DNA from: a virus
IMG/VR virus record: IMGVR_UViG_3300033149_001159
Location: 1-64,000 of that record
Strand: one strand, 5' to 3'
DNA length: 64,000 nt
The notes under the pieces were generated by a model that made no database searches, was not told where the DNA came from, and was given only the letters and a program-made list of their open reading frames with translations. Shown here piece after piece: positions 8,061 to 18,655 of this stretch (positions are counted from its first letter, which is position 1; the number at the start of each line of letters is the position of its first letter). The translations under genes were made by a program, and so were the position numbers.

Positions 8061-9923
8061 ATGCTCGTTCGGAACTTTACGGGCATTAAGCAGCGTGATT
8101 CGTTGAGTGGTGTAGTGATTCACCCCGACGAATGGACGGACTTGCCCTATGATGCAGCACTCAAGTTCTGGAGATTGCGAGTCGCAGAACTAGACGACTC
8201 GCAGTCTCCAGACAGGTGGTGGAAAGAGCCGGACGGGACCCATATCTTCTGGACAAGCCCCTTTTCGTTGGGGGATGGCTATGCGACCGCAGCGGAGAGT
8301 ATGGTTCTGGCTCTTCTAAGGCAAGGACTCAAGTTACACCTAGCACAAACATGGTTTGGGCAGATGTACGGGCTTGACAAACGAATAGTCGATGGGCTGC
8401 GAGAAGTTCATCCGGCACCGATGCAGGTAGGCATCTGCATGGCAACACCGGGCGAGTTTAATAAGCTACCCACGCCCTACAAGATAGGCATTACCATGTA
8501 CGAAGCAGATAACCCTTTGGAGAACTTGCCGGAGTGGAGGCATGAATGTCGCATCTTGGATATGCTCATTGTACCGTGTGAGTATTGTAAGAGAACGTTC
8601 AGCAAGTTTGTAACCCATTGCCCAATCAAGGTCGTACCGCTCGCGGTAAACCCGTTTTACTACACAGCGAAGAAGAAGAAACCGAAAGACACATTCACGT
8701 TCGGGATGCACGGGACCCTAACGGGAAGAAAGTCACCACTCGAACTTATAGATGCTTTCCAGAAGGCGTTTCCAACCGAAACGGACGTGAGGCTAGAACT
8801 GAAGACCAGGTTGGGAATCTGTGGATACAGGCAGAACCACCTACCTACCATAACAGATTCCAGGGTTACCATACTCGACGAGGATTGGCTGGCCCCGAAG
8901 CTGCGAAAGTGGTTAGAGGGAATAGATGTTTACATATTCCCTTCCAAGGGTGAGGGATTTGGGATGCCGCCGAGAGAAGCAATGGCAACGGGGTGCCCTA
9001 CGATGCTGACAAACCACACGGGACTGGCTGGGGTGTGTAACAAGGAGTACAACTGGCCCATCCCCGTGGCAAAGGAAGAAGAGAGTCCTTTGGGTGGGCT
9101 GTGGAGGCTGCCCGACTGGGATTACGTCATAGAAACCATGCGGTGGATGTACCTTAACAGGGGAAAAGCTTACAAGAAGGGCCACAGGGGCGCAAGGTGG
9201 TTCATAAAGAACCACGGGGCTGACGCTGCTGCAGCGCAACTGAAAGCTGTTATTGAAGGAATTAACCCCTTAGAAAAACATGCGGTTAGGAGAGTGCACA
9301 CAGAAACGATTGCAGGCGGCGCATCTAAAAAGCACACAGCATTCTACGCAGAGATAGAAAGGTTGCTCCCTAAGGGGAAGATTCTCGATGTAGGCGTGGG
9401 CGAAGGCGTCCTGTACGCAGAACTTGTGAAGCGAGGGTATCAAGTTACTGGCATCGTAGAGCCGAACAAGCTATTGTACATTACCAGGCTACTAGAAGCC
9501 CACGGGATTGTGCCTAACCTACTTCCGCAGAAGCTATTTGATTCCCGTAGGCTGAACGCAAAGTTCGATGCTTGTGTGAGCCAGGGGGTGTTGCAAGACT
9601 ACCGCATGCCCGAAATCCAACTAATAGTCAGGTCTTGTTTGGAAGTAGCGCCGCTAGTACTGTTTTCAGTCCCAACGGTGCACTACCCGACAGGCTTTGG
9701 GCCTAGAGCAGGCCTTTGGAGACGAGATAAGTGGGAAGACACGCTAAGGGCTTTCGACTTCGAGTTCCGCTATTATGGGGCTCGCCAATATCTAATGTGC
9801 CAGATACACGGCCTTGACCACGGCCTTAAAGCCCCTAGCTATGGCTATATGGTGGACAATGTATGGCATCCAGGCGCTTGGCAAAGACCGGACGGGAAGG
9901 TAGTTAGGGCCGAGCGAGAGTGA
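8061..9923 (+). CDS. glycosyltransferase (GT4-like)-methyltransferase fusion in the head module
   Basis: A 620-residue protein in three parts. Residues 1-50 (with GVVIHPDEWTDLP) look like a small separate domain. Residues about 65-410 are a GT-B glycosyltransferase, with the GT4-type C-terminal motif PSKGEGFGMPPREAMATGCP near residue 294. Residues about 425-590 are a class I methyltransferase with ILDVGVGEG as the SAM loop and GIVEP as the acidic strand end. It sits between capsid and connector genes with AGGGGG before the ATG, so it should be made with the virion proteins. It may modify capsid or another surface; the acceptor is unknown. A copy of the palindrome lies inside at 8635. Confidence 0.8.
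   Translation: MLVRNFTGIKQRDSLSGVVIHPDEWTDLPYDAALKFWRLRVAELDDSQSPDRWWKEPDGTHIFWTSPFSLGDGYATAAESMVLALLRQGLKLHLAQTWFGQMYGLDKRIVDGLREVHPAPMQVGICMATPGEFNKLPTPYKIGITMYEADNPLENLPEWRHECRILDMLIVPCEYCKRTFSKFVTHCPIKVVPLAVNPFYYTAKKKKPKDTFTFGMHGTLTGRKSPLELIDAFQKAFPTETDVRLELKTRLGICGYRQNHLPTITDSRVTILDEDWLAPKLRKWLEGIDVYIFPSKGEGFGMPPREAMATGCPTMLTNHTGLAGVCNKEYNWPIPVAKEEESPLGGLWRLPDWDYVIETMRWMYLNRGKAYKKGHRGARWFIKNHGADAAAAQLKAVIEGINPLEKHAVRRVHTETIAGGASKKHTAFYAEIERLLPKGKILDVGVGEGVLYAELVKRGYQVTGIVEPNKLLYITRLLEAHGIVPNLLPQKLFDSRRLNAKFDACVSQGVLQDYRMPEIQLIVRSCLEVAPLVLFSVPTVHYPTGFGPRAGLWRRDKWEDTLRAFDFEFRYYGARQYLMCQIHGLDHGLKAPSYGYMVDNVWHPGAWQRPDGKVVRAERE
8635..8648. repeat. dispersed palindrome copy 2
   Basis: TACCGCTCGCGGTA, inside the glycosyltransferase-methyltransferase gene; central two bases differ from copy 1. 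Confidence 0.85.
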
Positions 9924-9930
9924 GGAAACT

Positions 9931-10626
9931 ATGCTCCTGACAGCAATTCGGGAAGCCGTTAGAGACGTATACACAACGGAAACCTATACAGACGAGCAAC
10001 TGGACAGGCGAATAGCCAGTGCGGTGAAGTGGTACAGTAGGTGGAACCCGCACATCAAGAACACTAGTTTCTCAGTCGTTAAAGACCAGCAGTACTACGA
10101 CTTGCCAAGCGATTGCCTAAGAAACTACATAGAAAGGGTGGAATACTGGCCTTCTGGAGGGATAAGCCTGGAACTGAATGCTGCAAATGAATACGCTTTT
10201 GCATACCCGACTGCGGAGTACACCTATGATTTGTACTCGCAAAGAGTAACGGCGGACATAAGGCAGCAAGAGTTCATTCGCAGAATCAAGGGCTACTACT
10301 TCATCGAAAACAACCAAATAGGACTCTTTCCTGTACCAGATGGCAGTGTAGTTACGGTCTATGTCTATTATGGCGCGGCGCATGTGATAAGCGGAGATCC
10401 AGAAGCTTACGCCACAATCCCCGCCGAAGATCTTGGCATTATCCGAGATCTTACTTTAGCAGAGATTATTCAGGGAAAGCAGATTGAGTTTTCGGTAGAG
10501 CCAAACTACACAGAAGGTATGCAGAAAACAATAAAGTCCCAGATTCCCAAGAATGTAGAAGCTACGGTGAGAATGCTACGGGGTGAGTGCCAGGCAAAGT
10601 ATACCAGAAACATGGTGGGTAGCTGA
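9931..10626 (+). CDS. head-tail connector (adaptor) protein
   Basis: A 231-residue protein opening with a helical segment (LLTAIREAVRDVYTTETYTD) typical of gp6/gp15-type adaptors, followed by a beta-rich middle. It is placed right after the head genes and overlaps the next gene by one base. The call rests on position and general character rather than a diagnostic motif. Confidence 0.6.
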   Translation: MLLTAIREAVRDVYTTETYTDEQLDRRIASAVKWYSRWNPHIKNTSFSVVKDQQYYDLPSDCLRNYIERVEYWPSGGISLELNAANEYAFAYPTAEYTYDLYSQRVTADIRQQEFIRRIKGYYFIENNQIGLFPVPDGSVVTVYVYYGAAHVISGDPEAYATIPAEDLGIIRDLTLAEIIQGKQIEFSVEPNYTEGMQKTIKSQIPKNVEATVRMLRGECQAKYTRNMVGS

Positions 10627-11000
10627 TGCCTGGAGTGAATCTTACTGCAAGACGAAGAGATGTAAAAAGAATCATCGACGACGACCCATGGACAATCGTT
10701 GTTCATACGCCAGGAAGAACATCTGACGACGCCGAGACCACACAGACTTTCACTGGAAGAGTGCAGCCCCAGGGCGGTAGGGGTTTCATGGACCTGAACC
10801 CGAAGTACATGGGGGGGGAGCGGTCCTTAACCAGATACGCATGGCTCATTTTAGCAGAGTGGGATATTGACGAAGTGAAGGGGGGGGATGAAATAGACGC
10901 CACTCACGCAGCCACGGGTATAACCAAAAAGCTGAAGGTGTTTCATGCAGACCAGTATCCCTACAAGTGGGAGATACAGCTAGATGAGCGTCAAAGATAA
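10626..11000 (+). CDS. head closure (stopper-like) protein
   Basis: A 124-residue beta-rich protein in the position of the SPP1 gp16-type stopper. Features such as FTGRVQPQGG, a central GDEIDATH turn and a C-terminal strand end suit that fold. The start overlaps the previous stop (TGATG). Positional call. Confidence 0.55.
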   Translation: MPGVNLTARRRDVKRIIDDDPWTIVVHTPGRTSDDAETTQTFTGRVQPQGGRGFMDLNPKYMGGERSLTRYAWLILAEWDIDEVKGGDEIDATHAATGITKKLKVFHADQYPYKWEIQLDERQR

Positions 11001-11187
11001 CGAAGGGCCTTTCATCATGCGGGCCAAGCCTGTAACGGGTTGTTTCGAATGTTCTGTGTGTCATTCTATGAAGTTGAGGTTTGACTTTAACCCATACAAG
11101 GGTCAGTTGACGCTATCGTGTGACCAGTGTGGGAATCACAGAACAATGAACTTTGCAATGGGAATGGAGATTGATGGCCGGAAGTGA
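10984..11187 (+). CDS. small zinc-ribbon protein
   Basis: A 67-residue protein with CSVC and CDQC pairs 22-24 residues apart, a zinc ribbon. It overlaps the head closure gene by 17 bases. At least four such ribbons are scattered through the rightward operons; their function is unknown. Confidence 0.6.
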   Translation: MSVKDNEGPFIMRAKPVTGCFECSVCHSMKLRFDFNPYKGQLTLSCDQCGNHRTMNFAMGMEIDGRK

Positions 11188-11665
11188 TATGGCAGAGGTC
11201 ATTCGCTACTTTCTAAAGAACAACGCCGCGGCAGCAACTCTGAGAAGCTACGTTCAGGGCGGGACGGACAACATCTTGGCGGCTGGAGACCTAACGGACG
11301 AGATTCTATCAGATGCGGTAGACGCCAGGAGGACTGCTGGAGTAGATAACGTTGCTTTAGCCATATCGGTGCAGGACGCGGGGGAAAGAGAGACGGGGTT
11401 CCTTCAGAATGACATGTTTGTCGCGGTCAGGGTTTACGACCGATATAGGGGCTACAAGAATCTGCGGAAGTGCAAGATAGAACTTATGAAGATTCTCGTA
11501 GGGCACTTTGCTAACTTGACGGCGGGTATCGGGATCGGCCACAGGGAGACTTTCTTCCAATCGCGCACAGGCCACCGATTCAGCCATCAGTTTAGTGTGG
11601 ATTATGAATCACTTACGTTTCGGTGCGCGGTTATGTACGGGGAAAACACATACAACCCCGGATAA
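11174..11665 (+). CDS. tail completion / neck protein
   Basis: The ATG at 11174 (MAGSDMAEV) has GGAG about 7 bases upstream and is preferred over an in-frame ATG at 11153; the ATG at 11189 is also possible. The product of about 163 residues has a helical N-terminus and a central segment NDMFVAVRVYDRYRGYKNL of the sort seen in tail-terminator proteins, and it directly precedes the tail tube gene. Positional call. Confidence 0.55.
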   Translation: MAGSDMAEVIRYFLKNNAAAATLRSYVQGGTDNILAAGDLTDEILSDAVDARRTAGVDNVALAISVQDAGERETGFLQNDMFVAVRVYDRYRGYKNLRKCKIELMKILVGHFANLTAGIGIGHRETFFQSRTGHRFSHQFSVDYESLTFRCAVMYGENTYNPG

Positions 11666-11680
11666 TGAGGAGGAATTAAG

Positions 11681-12514
11681 ATGGGAGCCAACGAAAGAAC
11701 TAGTGGTATTGGCCTTCGGCATGTACGGGTCGGACTGAGGGATTCAGACGGGACGCTGAAAGTTCCTGCTGGAACCGCTGCCGGAACTGCGTATAGCGGA
11801 AGGAGAGCTGAGGGTGCGACCGCCCTGACGATTACCGTACCTGACCCAGTGACGGTGCCTGTGAGTGGAGATGATAGGGTCTACTACAAATGGGTCCTGC
11901 CGCCAACTGACAATTCGGCTGGCGAGTTGCGGGTCAGCAAGAACGACACCCAGATGATTGCCCTAGTTTCGGGCACCAAGCAATGGGGCTCGCCGAACCG
12001 AAGGAAGGTCGGGTTTGGTTCTGACAGCCAGGGTGAAGAACCAGAGTTGGTAATCTGGGGCTGCCGACAAGTCATTGAGGCGGATGAGGCCGAGGCGACG
12101 TACGGGACTAAGAAGTGGGAGACGTATTACATCCTGAACGCGATTGGTTGGGTCAAGCCCAGTCCGTTTGAGTACCAGTCGGTGCAGAACGACATCTACG
12201 CTATCACTGCCAACGATGCGACTGTCAGTGAGATGGGTACTGCCTTCACTGAAGCGATCAACGGGGCTACCAAGTTCGAGTTCCTGAAGATCGTGACCGA
12301 CAAGAAGTATATGTTGGATGCGTTCGCAGGGGATGCTGCACAGACGACCTTCACGCTGTCCCAGACACCTTACGAGAGTGGTATCTTCAACATCACGTTG
12401 GATGGCGTTGTGCAGAACGAAACGACTGAGTGGACGCGAGTGACCAACGTAATTACCATGCTGGTTGCACCTGGGGCAGGCACGAAGCTAATCGTCGAGT
12501 ATGAGTACGAATAG
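11681..12514 (+). CDS. major tail tube protein
   Basis: A 277-residue beta-rich protein preceded by an excellent GAGGAGG site, consistent with high expression. It lies directly before the tail assembly chaperone pair and tape measure, the standard place for the tail tube. The C-terminal ~70 residues (from about FTLSQTPYESG) look like an added surface domain. No sheath gene is found next to it, which supports a siphovirus tail. Confidence 0.75.
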   Translation: MGANERTSGIGLRHVRVGLRDSDGTLKVPAGTAAGTAYSGRRAEGATALTITVPDPVTVPVSGDDRVYYKWVLPPTDNSAGELRVSKNDTQMIALVSGTKQWGSPNRRKVGFGSDSQGEEPELVIWGCRQVIEADEAEATYGTKKWETYYILNAIGWVKPSPFEYQSVQNDIYAITANDATVSEMGTAFTEAINGATKFEFLKIVTDKKYMLDAFAGDAAQTTFTLSQTPYESGIFNITLDGVVQNETTEWTRVTNVITMLVAPGAGTKLIVEYEYE

Positions 12515-12530
12515 TCTATAGGGGGTCCGA

Positions 12531-12929
12531 ATGAAAGAGAGCATAGTCGAGTACTCTGATGAAGAGTATGATGTAAAGATCACCGTGCGCCAGTGTAGCC
12601 TGGCGGCTTCGTTCAAGCGCCAGGCAATTCGGGCAAAGCAGGTCGCCCATCTCTTGAAAATGGAGAAGGAGGGCAACAAGCCAAATATCTATGAACGCTA
12701 TGCTGCCCTCCGTTACCTACCCGAACTTTATGGGGCGACGGTCAAAATTGTCAACGCAAAAGACGCCAAACTGAAGCTGCCAGACGAAATGGACCTTGAC
12801 GCGTTCATGGCATTGCCAGAAGCTCTGATCATACTCTGGGAAAGGGCCACCTACGAAGTCAATCCGCAGTGGATTGCAAGGACTGATGATTCGGGGGAAG
12901 CGAAAGAGCCAGGCAAGAGCTCTGGCTAG
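12531..12929 (+). CDS. tail assembly chaperone, short form (gpG-like)
   Basis: A 132-residue protein located between tail tube and tape measure, with GGGGGT before the ATG. Like lambda gpG it ends in a flexible charged tail (DDSGEAKEPGKSSG). A second frame, -1 relative to this one, is open across its 3' end and continues to 13180, so a frameshifted long form is expected. Confidence 0.75.
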   Translation: MKESIVEYSDEEYDVKITVRQCSLAASFKRQAIRAKQVAHLLKMEKEGNKPNIYERYAALRYLPELYGATVKIVNAKDAKLKLPDEMDLDAFMALPEALIILWERATYEVNPQWIARTDDSGEAKEPGKSSG

Positions 12930-13180
12930 ACCAACAGCTACTCGGCTGGCTCAAAGAAGACGACCGCAACCCCGAAGAAATCGAATGGTTGCTCAACAAG
13001 CCAGAGTTTAGCTGGTCTGTCTGGAAAATGATGGAAAGTACAGGCTGGACGTGGTTGCCTTACGAGGGCGGCCTTCTTGACCAACCGGCCTGGCTCATTC
13101 AAGACCTGATGACCATAAGCTGGCGCAAGGGTGTCGTTAAGGACATGCTTTCTCCTAGCCCGAAAGAGGTGGCGAAGTGA
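12890..13180 (+). CDS. tail assembly chaperone, -1 frameshift extension (gpT-like)
   Basis: This frame has no well-placed start of its own at the 5' end but is open from 12890, just after a TGA at 12887-12889. It overlaps the last 40 bases of the short chaperone frame and is exactly -1 relative to it. A G5AA run at 12893-12899 in the right register is the best slip site. The fused product would be about 216 residues, with the extension beginning near ERARQELWLDQQ. Such frameshifts are conserved in long-tailed phages. The exact slip site is uncertain because the A-site repairing is imperfect. Confidence 0.7.
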   Translation, partial: FGGSERARQELWLDQQLLGWLKEDDRNPEEIEWLLNKPEFSWSVWKMMESTGWTWLPYEGGLLDQPAWLIQDLMTISWRKGVVKDMLSPSPKEVAK

Positions 13181-13680
13181 GACTTGTGCCCGTGAACCAA
13201 GCAGAAATAGACGCTCTATTTGAGCGCATTGAAAAGGCCATCGACACGATGGGCGACGTTGTCGTGCATAAGTCGATGGACTTTGCTGTTCAGACGGTAT
13301 CTGAGATCTTCGAGGGCGAAGGGGCTCATCCAGGGCTAGGCACTCAGGAATGGCAATCCTTGAGTGAAATGCAGAAGGGCATCCGGGCTCACGAGCTGGG
13401 TGAACAGTGGGCTGAGCACCCCATCCTTCAGTTTTATGGCGACCTGTACTTTTCGCTGACCGAACCCGACCACCCGAACGCGATGCAAGCGATTATGAAG
13501 GAACGGCCTGGGGACTATGAGGGGCTTTACGGAACATCTGACCCCAAGTTTGAGCTACACCAGAAGGGAACAGAGGGGCCGAAACGGGTTATCTGGCCGG
13601 TGGACGCTGCGGAAGAACGGCTCATGGCTATGATGGAAGGGCATCTCCTGCATGAAGTGGAGCGAATAGACGGTGTCTGA
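13177..13680 (+). CDS. tail morphogenesis protein (virion morphogenesis family-like)
   Basis: A 167-residue protein starting with GTG in a GTGA overlap. The C-terminal part, [17 protein letters not shown] followed by a basic-proline strand, resembles the phage virion morphogenesis/tail completion family. Finding it between chaperone and tape measure is unusual but fits a tail role. Confidence 0.55.
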   Translation: MRLVPVNQAEIDALFERIEKAIDTMGDVVVHKSMDFAVQTVSEIFEGEGAHPGLGTQEWQSLSEMQKGIRAHELGEQWAEHPILQFYGDLYFSLTEPDHPNAMQAIMKERPGDYEGLYGTSDPKFELHQKGTEGPKRVIWPVDAAEERLMAMMEGHLLHEVERIDGV

Positions 13681-16600
13681 TTACACCACGAAATACGTAT
13701 TCCGAATAGAGGTTGAGGGCGCGCAAGCGGTACAAGAAGCGCAGCGAGTTCGCGCCCAACTTAATAGTATCATGGCTGGCGGGGGCGCGGGGGGCGCTAC
13801 AGGCGGGGCTCCGTTAACCGGCACCGCACAAGAATTGTTTGAGTATGCTCGTCGGACCACGCCCCTCTATGCCGAACTGGCTCGTGGCGGTAGCAACCTA
13901 ACAAGGGTGTTACAAGAAGCCGAAATACAGATGTTCGGTGTGCGTCGCCTTGCTTATGGGCTGGGGACCACGGGCAGGCAGTTTACCCAATTTGGGCAGA
14001 CTGTTATCAACGTCGCTAAGGAGGCCAGCGAGGCCTACCTGGACTTTGCTGAAGGCATGACCCGTGCAAGCATGGCGATGGAGCTGCCAGTAGAGATGCA
14101 GGATCAGTTTGCCGAGTCCGTCAGAGAGACTTCCAATGTTATGGGCGCTTTTGACGCCCAGCAGTTGATGGAAACCATGCGTGAGTGGGTGGCTGGCACT
14201 GGACAGACAGTAACAAGCCAGCAAGAGCTAAATGATGTAATGGGCGTCACCACTCAGATCATGCGGCTGGCCGCTATAAACAACGTAGATGTTAACAAGA
14301 CAGTCGAGAATGTCGGTGCAGCCATGAGCCAGTTCGGGCTCAGCCAGCAAGATGTGAATGCAATTATAGAGGACTTCAACTTCGTCTCCGCAAAGACGTT
14401 TGCTAACGTCACCGACCTCGGAACGGCGCTGACCTTCGTGGGGCCTGGCGCGGCGCAGGTGGGAGATACATTCCAAGAAGTGACCACTGTTTTGGGTGCC
14501 TTGGCCGACGCCGGTATCAAGGGCAGCAAATCCGGGCGTGCCCTGCGCCAAGTCTACAGGGGACTTATCAAGCCGACAGATGATGCTACCGAAGCGCTGA
14601 ACAAATTATTCAAGGAACAGCTAAAGGTAGGCGAAACCTGGGAGGACATAGTCAAGCCAGGTGGCGAGTTCGTTGGCATCATTGAGTACGTCAGTTTGCT
14701 GGCCGACGCTACCGAGGACTTGACGCAATCTGAACGTGCTAACGCAATGGCTAAGATTACAGTTGCTAATGCCAGCACTTCTCTCATTCAGCTCACCCAA
14801 GACGAGATTGCCTTCCGGAAAACAGCCGCAGAGATGGGTTATGAGAATGTCAGTAAGCTCCGTGCCCAATACAAAGAGAAGATGGGCATATGGGACGAAG
14901 AAGTCTTGGCTTACAAGGCCATTACAGAAGCACTAACTGGGATGAACTACAAGCTGCAAGAGGCTGGCAACCTATTGGTCGAGGCGGTTACAAAGTGGCT
15001 TAACTCAGACCCCGCAAAAGCTGCTAATCTAGTAAACCGCTGGAAGAACGCTGTTTCTGCACTAGGCAAGATCTTCTTTGAAGAAGGCATTCCCGCCGTC
15101 GAACAACTTGTTGAAGTGCTAGAAAAGCTGACTGACTACGCCGAGGAACATCCAGAAACCATTGCCACACTACTAGATTTTGGCATAACAGCAGCAAAGA
15201 TTGGTCTTGTGCTAGGCTTTGCCAAGGCAGTTATGATACTTTCGGCCAACGTGTACTCGTTTGTGAAGGCTCTTCAACGACTAGCGCCTTATATCCCCGA
15301 ACTAGCGGTGTTGGCGGGAATCTTTGGCGAAGCAGCATACCTAAGTGGGCGCGGGCGGGCTGCTACCGAGGCCATGCTGCCAGAATTAACTGACCAAGAG
15401 CTTCGGGATTTATTGGCCCTACAGGCCGAGTTGCCGCCAGAGGTTGCTGGGGCAGGGGGGTGGTCTTCGGCGCAAATTGCCGCAGAGCTAGAGCGCCGTG
15501 CTGCCGGCTACGGTGTTGCTGGAGGCCTTATCGGGCCTGCCGCAGCACCACCTGGCTATTGGGCCAGGCAAGAACAAGAATGGGATATAGGAACACGGGC
15601 AGAGCTACGCACCCCCGCGGTTGCTGGAGAAACACCTACAACAAAGGAACCTGTCAAGCTTGACATCGCAGGCTGGATGGATACCTACGGTGCCTGGGTT
15701 GACGCTGCGGAGCGATTCGAGCAGCAGATCCTTGACAAGCAGAAAGACTTTGACGCCGAGACGATAGTGCTTGAAAAGGCCCACACGCAAGACCTAATAG
15801 ACCTTGACAAAGACCGCGCTGATGGGCGTATTGATATAAACGAGCAATACTACAAAGCTGTAGAAGACACCCAACGAAGTTACAACCGGTCTCTAGAACT
15901 AGCAGAGAAGGATCACAACCAAAGGCTCATAGATATTGCCGAAGATGGTGCGGAGCGGCGAGCTGAACTCATCGCGCGCCAAGCAAAGGCGATTGCTGAT
16001 ACTGAGGCTGCTTACCAGCTTAGCCTGGCAGACGCACAAGAAGCCTTTGAGTACAGTGAGCTGCTTGCCAATGAAAGCTACCTTGAACGTCGCCAGGCAC
16101 TGATAGATGACTACAATGAGTGGGAAGCTGAACAGGCTGATGAACAAACTGACGAAGCCCTTGCACAAGAAGAAGAGCGCAACAAGCGGCTACAGGACCT
16201 AAAAGAAGCCTACCTAAAGGACATGGCACGCGCCCAAGAGGACCACATTGACAACATGTGGGACCATGTTCGGGCGATGGACGCCAGGGGTGCGCTGGAC
16301 CAGATTCGGGATTACCAGAAATGGAAACGCCGCAGAACCGAAGACTATGAAGAAGACCGCAAGAAAGCATCAGAGGTTGACAAAGATGCGCTTGCGAAGG
16401 AAAAGGAAGAGCGTAAGCGCAACCTGGCGGAAGAACTTGCTGAACTAGACGCGGCAGAAGCAAAGCGCAAAGAGAAAGCTAAGAAGGCCTACGAACGCCG
16501 ACTGTACCTGATGAAGCGGGCACATGAGCGTCGGATGGTTGCACTAAGAGAGCAGAACAAAGAAGCGTTGCTTGAGTTCGACGAGGCACAGCGAGACCGC

Positions 16601-18274
16601 GAAGCTGCTGAAAACGAATCGTACCAGCGCAGCCTTGACCGGATGAAAGAAGCACACGAATACCGCTTGTCAGAAATGCAACGGGAGCACGAAGAAACGC
16701 TCAAGCGGTACGACTATGAAACACATCAGCTAAAACTTGCTCTGAACATCCAGCACGAAGCAATGATGGAAACCCGCAAGAGCAACCATGAGAAAGAAAT
16801 GGCACTTCTCAAAGCTCAGGCAAAGGAAGAACTACAGGCTCAGTATGATGCACTCGGCCTAAGCGACGAAGAGCTACAGAAGATCTTTATGGAGCGGTGG
16901 GCGAGGCTGTCCAAGTTCTTTGGCATAGAGATTGACCAGATTCGACAGTACCTGGGCCAGCAGATGGCTGCAGTCAACGCAGAAGTGTGGTCGGATGTTG
17001 GTATTGCAAACGCAATGGCGGACCTTACTAGGCTCGAACATGAGTGGGATGTTAGCGTGCAAACCCCAGGCTACGGGGGTACAGGAACAACAGCGGGGTC
17101 GGGGTTAGGGATCGCGGGTGCGCCTTATGCTGGCACGGTTCCTTACGAAGCAACATTCAAGAAGGCCGCTGCCAAATATGGGGTTGACTGGCGGCTCCTG
17201 GCCGCACAAGCTGCATGGGAAACTGATTACACCTGGGACCCAGCGATGAAGGAATACGGAGGTGCGCCTGGGCTAGGTTTGGGTCAGTTCATGCCTGGAA
17301 CATGGGAAAGCTACAAGAACGAACTTTACCCTAACGCTCCGCGCACAGATCCAGAAGCGACGATTTATGGCATGGCAGCATACATGGCGAATGCGCAGAG
17401 AGCCCTTGGCACTTCCGACCCGCAGTGGTTAAGCCTTGCCTATAACATGGGCGTGGGGGGGGCACAACGCCTTAGTTCAAAGGCTGCCGCACCCGCAGCG
17501 CAACAACGGATGATTAAGGCCGTCGGCGCGTTCCGTATGACCAGGGGCGGGGGCAGCGCACCAACCGCAGGCACGCCCGTAACAAGCCCAGCCGCCCCAC
17601 AGACGACTACGCTTACGAGCGGACAGATATACTTTGTCAAGTCTGGCGACACACTAGGCGAAATAGCCAAGCGCTTCGGGACAACTGTGAGTGCCTTAGC
17701 CGCCTACAACGACATAACGAATCCCAACCTGATACATGTAGGACAACAAATACTCATTCCAGGACCAAGTCGAACGGTGCAGGTTGGCGCACCGACGGTA
17801 TCTGGACCGCCAACAAGCGTATCAGGTATCAGCGCCTATACCAGCCCAAGCAGGACGGAATACGAAGAAGACTTTGAGATTGGCGAGCAAACCTACATAG
17901 TGAAGTCTGGCGATACGCTAGGTGGAATTGCTAAGCGTTACGGGATTCCGTGGCGAGACCTTGCAATGTTCAACGACCTAGCTAATCCCGACGTGATTTT
18001 CCCAGGGCAGACCATTAGGATTCCGGCGGGCTATGCTGGCGGGGGGCTAGTCACTAGTCCTGGGTTATACGCACTCGCGGAAAAGGGGCCAGAATTGGTC
18101 CTAAGTCCTAGACTCACGAAGCAGATACTGGGGGGGGGCAGGTCTATGGTCTTACAACAGAACTTTACCTTCCATGGCAAGTTCACGGAAGGGGAAAGGC
18201 AATGGTTCAGAAGAACTGCACGAGACCAGGCTTATGGAGCGTTCGCGCAAGCGGCAGAAGAGGCGGGGCTATAA
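13673..18274 (+). CDS. tail tape measure protein with lytic transglycosylase and two LysM domains
   Basis: The largest gene, 1533 residues from a GTG overlapping the previous stop. The N-terminal ~440 residues resemble TP901-type tape measures. A hydrophobic stretch lies near 500-560 and a long charged coiled coil near 675-1105. Residues about 1157-1285 form a soluble lytic transglycosylase fold with candidate catalytic Glu1183 in AAWETDY, plus [12 protein letters not shown] and LAYNMGVGG. LysM domains follow near 1320-1365 and 1408-1452, both with VKSGDTLG. It sets tail length (about 230 nm at 0.15 nm per residue) and probably cuts peptidoglycan during entry. Confidence 0.92.
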   Translation: MSDYTTKYVFRIEVEGAQAVQEAQRVRAQLNSIMAGGGAGGATGGAPLTGTAQELFEYARRTTPLYAELARGGSNLTRVLQEAEIQMFGVRRLAYGLGTTGRQFTQFGQTVINVAKEASEAYLDFAEGMTRASMAMELPVEMQDQFAESVRETSNVMGAFDAQQLMETMREWVAGTGQTVTSQQELNDVMGVTTQIMRLAAINNVDVNKTVENVGAAMSQFGLSQQDVNAIIEDFNFVSAKTFANVTDLGTALTFVGPGAAQVGDTFQEVTTVLGALADAGIKGSKSGRALRQVYRGLIKPTDDATEALNKLFKEQLKVGETWEDIVKPGGEFVGIIEYVSLLADATEDLTQSERANAMAKITVANASTSLIQLTQDEIAFRKTAAEMGYENVSKLRAQYKEKMGIWDEEVLAYKAITEALTGMNYKLQEAGNLLVEAVTKWLNSDPAKAANLVNRWKNAVSALGKIFFEEGIPAVEQLVEVLEKLTDYAEEHPETIATLLDFGITAAKIGLVLGFAKAVMILSANVYSFVKALQRLAPYIPELAVLAGIFGEAAYLSGRGRAATEAMLPELTDQELRDLLALQAELPPEVAGAGGWSSAQIAAELERRAAGYGVAGGLIGPAAAPPGYWARQEQEWDIGTRAELRTPAVAGETPTTKEPVKLDIAGWMDTYGAWVDAAERFEQQILDKQKDFDAETIVLEKAHTQDLIDLDKDRADGRIDINEQYYKAVEDTQRSYNRSLELAEKDHNQRLIDIAEDGAERRAELIARQAKAIADTEAAYQLSLADAQEAFEYSELLANESYLERRQALIDDYNEWEAEQADEQTDEALAQEEERNKRLQDLKEAYLKDMARAQEDHIDNMWDHVRAMDARGALDQIRDYQKWKRRRTEDYEEDRKKASEVDKDALAKEKEERKRNLAEELAELDAAEAKRKEKAKKAYERRLYLMKRAHERRMVALREQNKEALLEFDEAQRDREAAENESYQRSLDRMKEAHEYRLSEMQREHEETLKRYDYETHQLKLALNIQHEAMMETRKSNHEKEMALLKAQAKEELQAQYDALGLSDEELQKIFMERWARLSKFFGIEIDQIRQYLGQQMAAVNAEVWSDVGIANAMADLTRLEHEWDVSVQTPGYGGTGTTAGSGLGIAGAPYAGTVPYEATFKKAAAKYGVDWRLLAAQAAWETDYTWDPAMKEYGGAPGLGLGQFMPGTWESYKNELYPNAPRTDPEATIYGMAAYMANAQRALGTSDPQWLSLAYNMGVGGAQRLSSKAAAPAAQQRMIKAVGAFRMTRGGGSAPTAGTPVTSPAAPQTTTLTSGQIYFVKSGDTLGEIAKRFGTTVSALAAYNDITNPNLIHVGQQILIPGPSRTVQVGAPTVSGPPTSVSGISAYTSPSRTEYEEDFEIGEQTYIVKSGDTLGGIAKRYGIPWRDLAMFNDLANPDVIFPGQTIRIPAGYAGGGLVTSPGLYALAEKGPELVLSPRLTKQILGGGRSMVLQQNFTFHGKFTEGERQWFRRTARDQAYGAFAQAAEEAGL

Positions 18275-18655
18275 ATGGCTGACTATAGTTTCGAGATAGG
18301 CGCTAACATTGGGGCAATGACGAACGTCGAAGACTTAATCGGCGCGCCACCCCATCCCTGGACATACCAAGACGGTGCAACCGAACAATACATTGCCGGA
18401 ACCGGACACTCTTACGTAGATGGCTACCCACAAGCAACTTGGTTCTTTAAGTATCTTCCCGTTGCCGACTATCAAGTGTTAGAAGCATGGTTTGGCACAG
18501 CCCAAAGTGTCGCCAGGGGTATCAAGACAAAAGACACTGGGGAGACTTACGTTACGAAGACCTGCATCATGCACAAGCCCGTTCTGGGAGACACGGTTAC
18601 TAGGGGACATTATGGGTTCTATGACATTACATTGAGGTTCACGCAGTTGACATGA
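18275..18655 (+). CDS. distal tail-associated protein
   Basis: A 126-residue beta-rich protein immediately after the tape measure gene and overlapping the next gene by 4 bases. This is where small tail-tip or distal tail proteins are encoded. No specific motif is recognised. Confidence 0.5.
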   Translation: MADYSFEIGANIGAMTNVEDLIGAPPHPWTYQDGATEQYIAGTGHSYVDGYPQATWFFKYLPVADYQVLEAWFGTAQSVARGIKTKDTGETYVTKTCIMHKPVLGDTVTRGHYGFYDITLRFTQLT

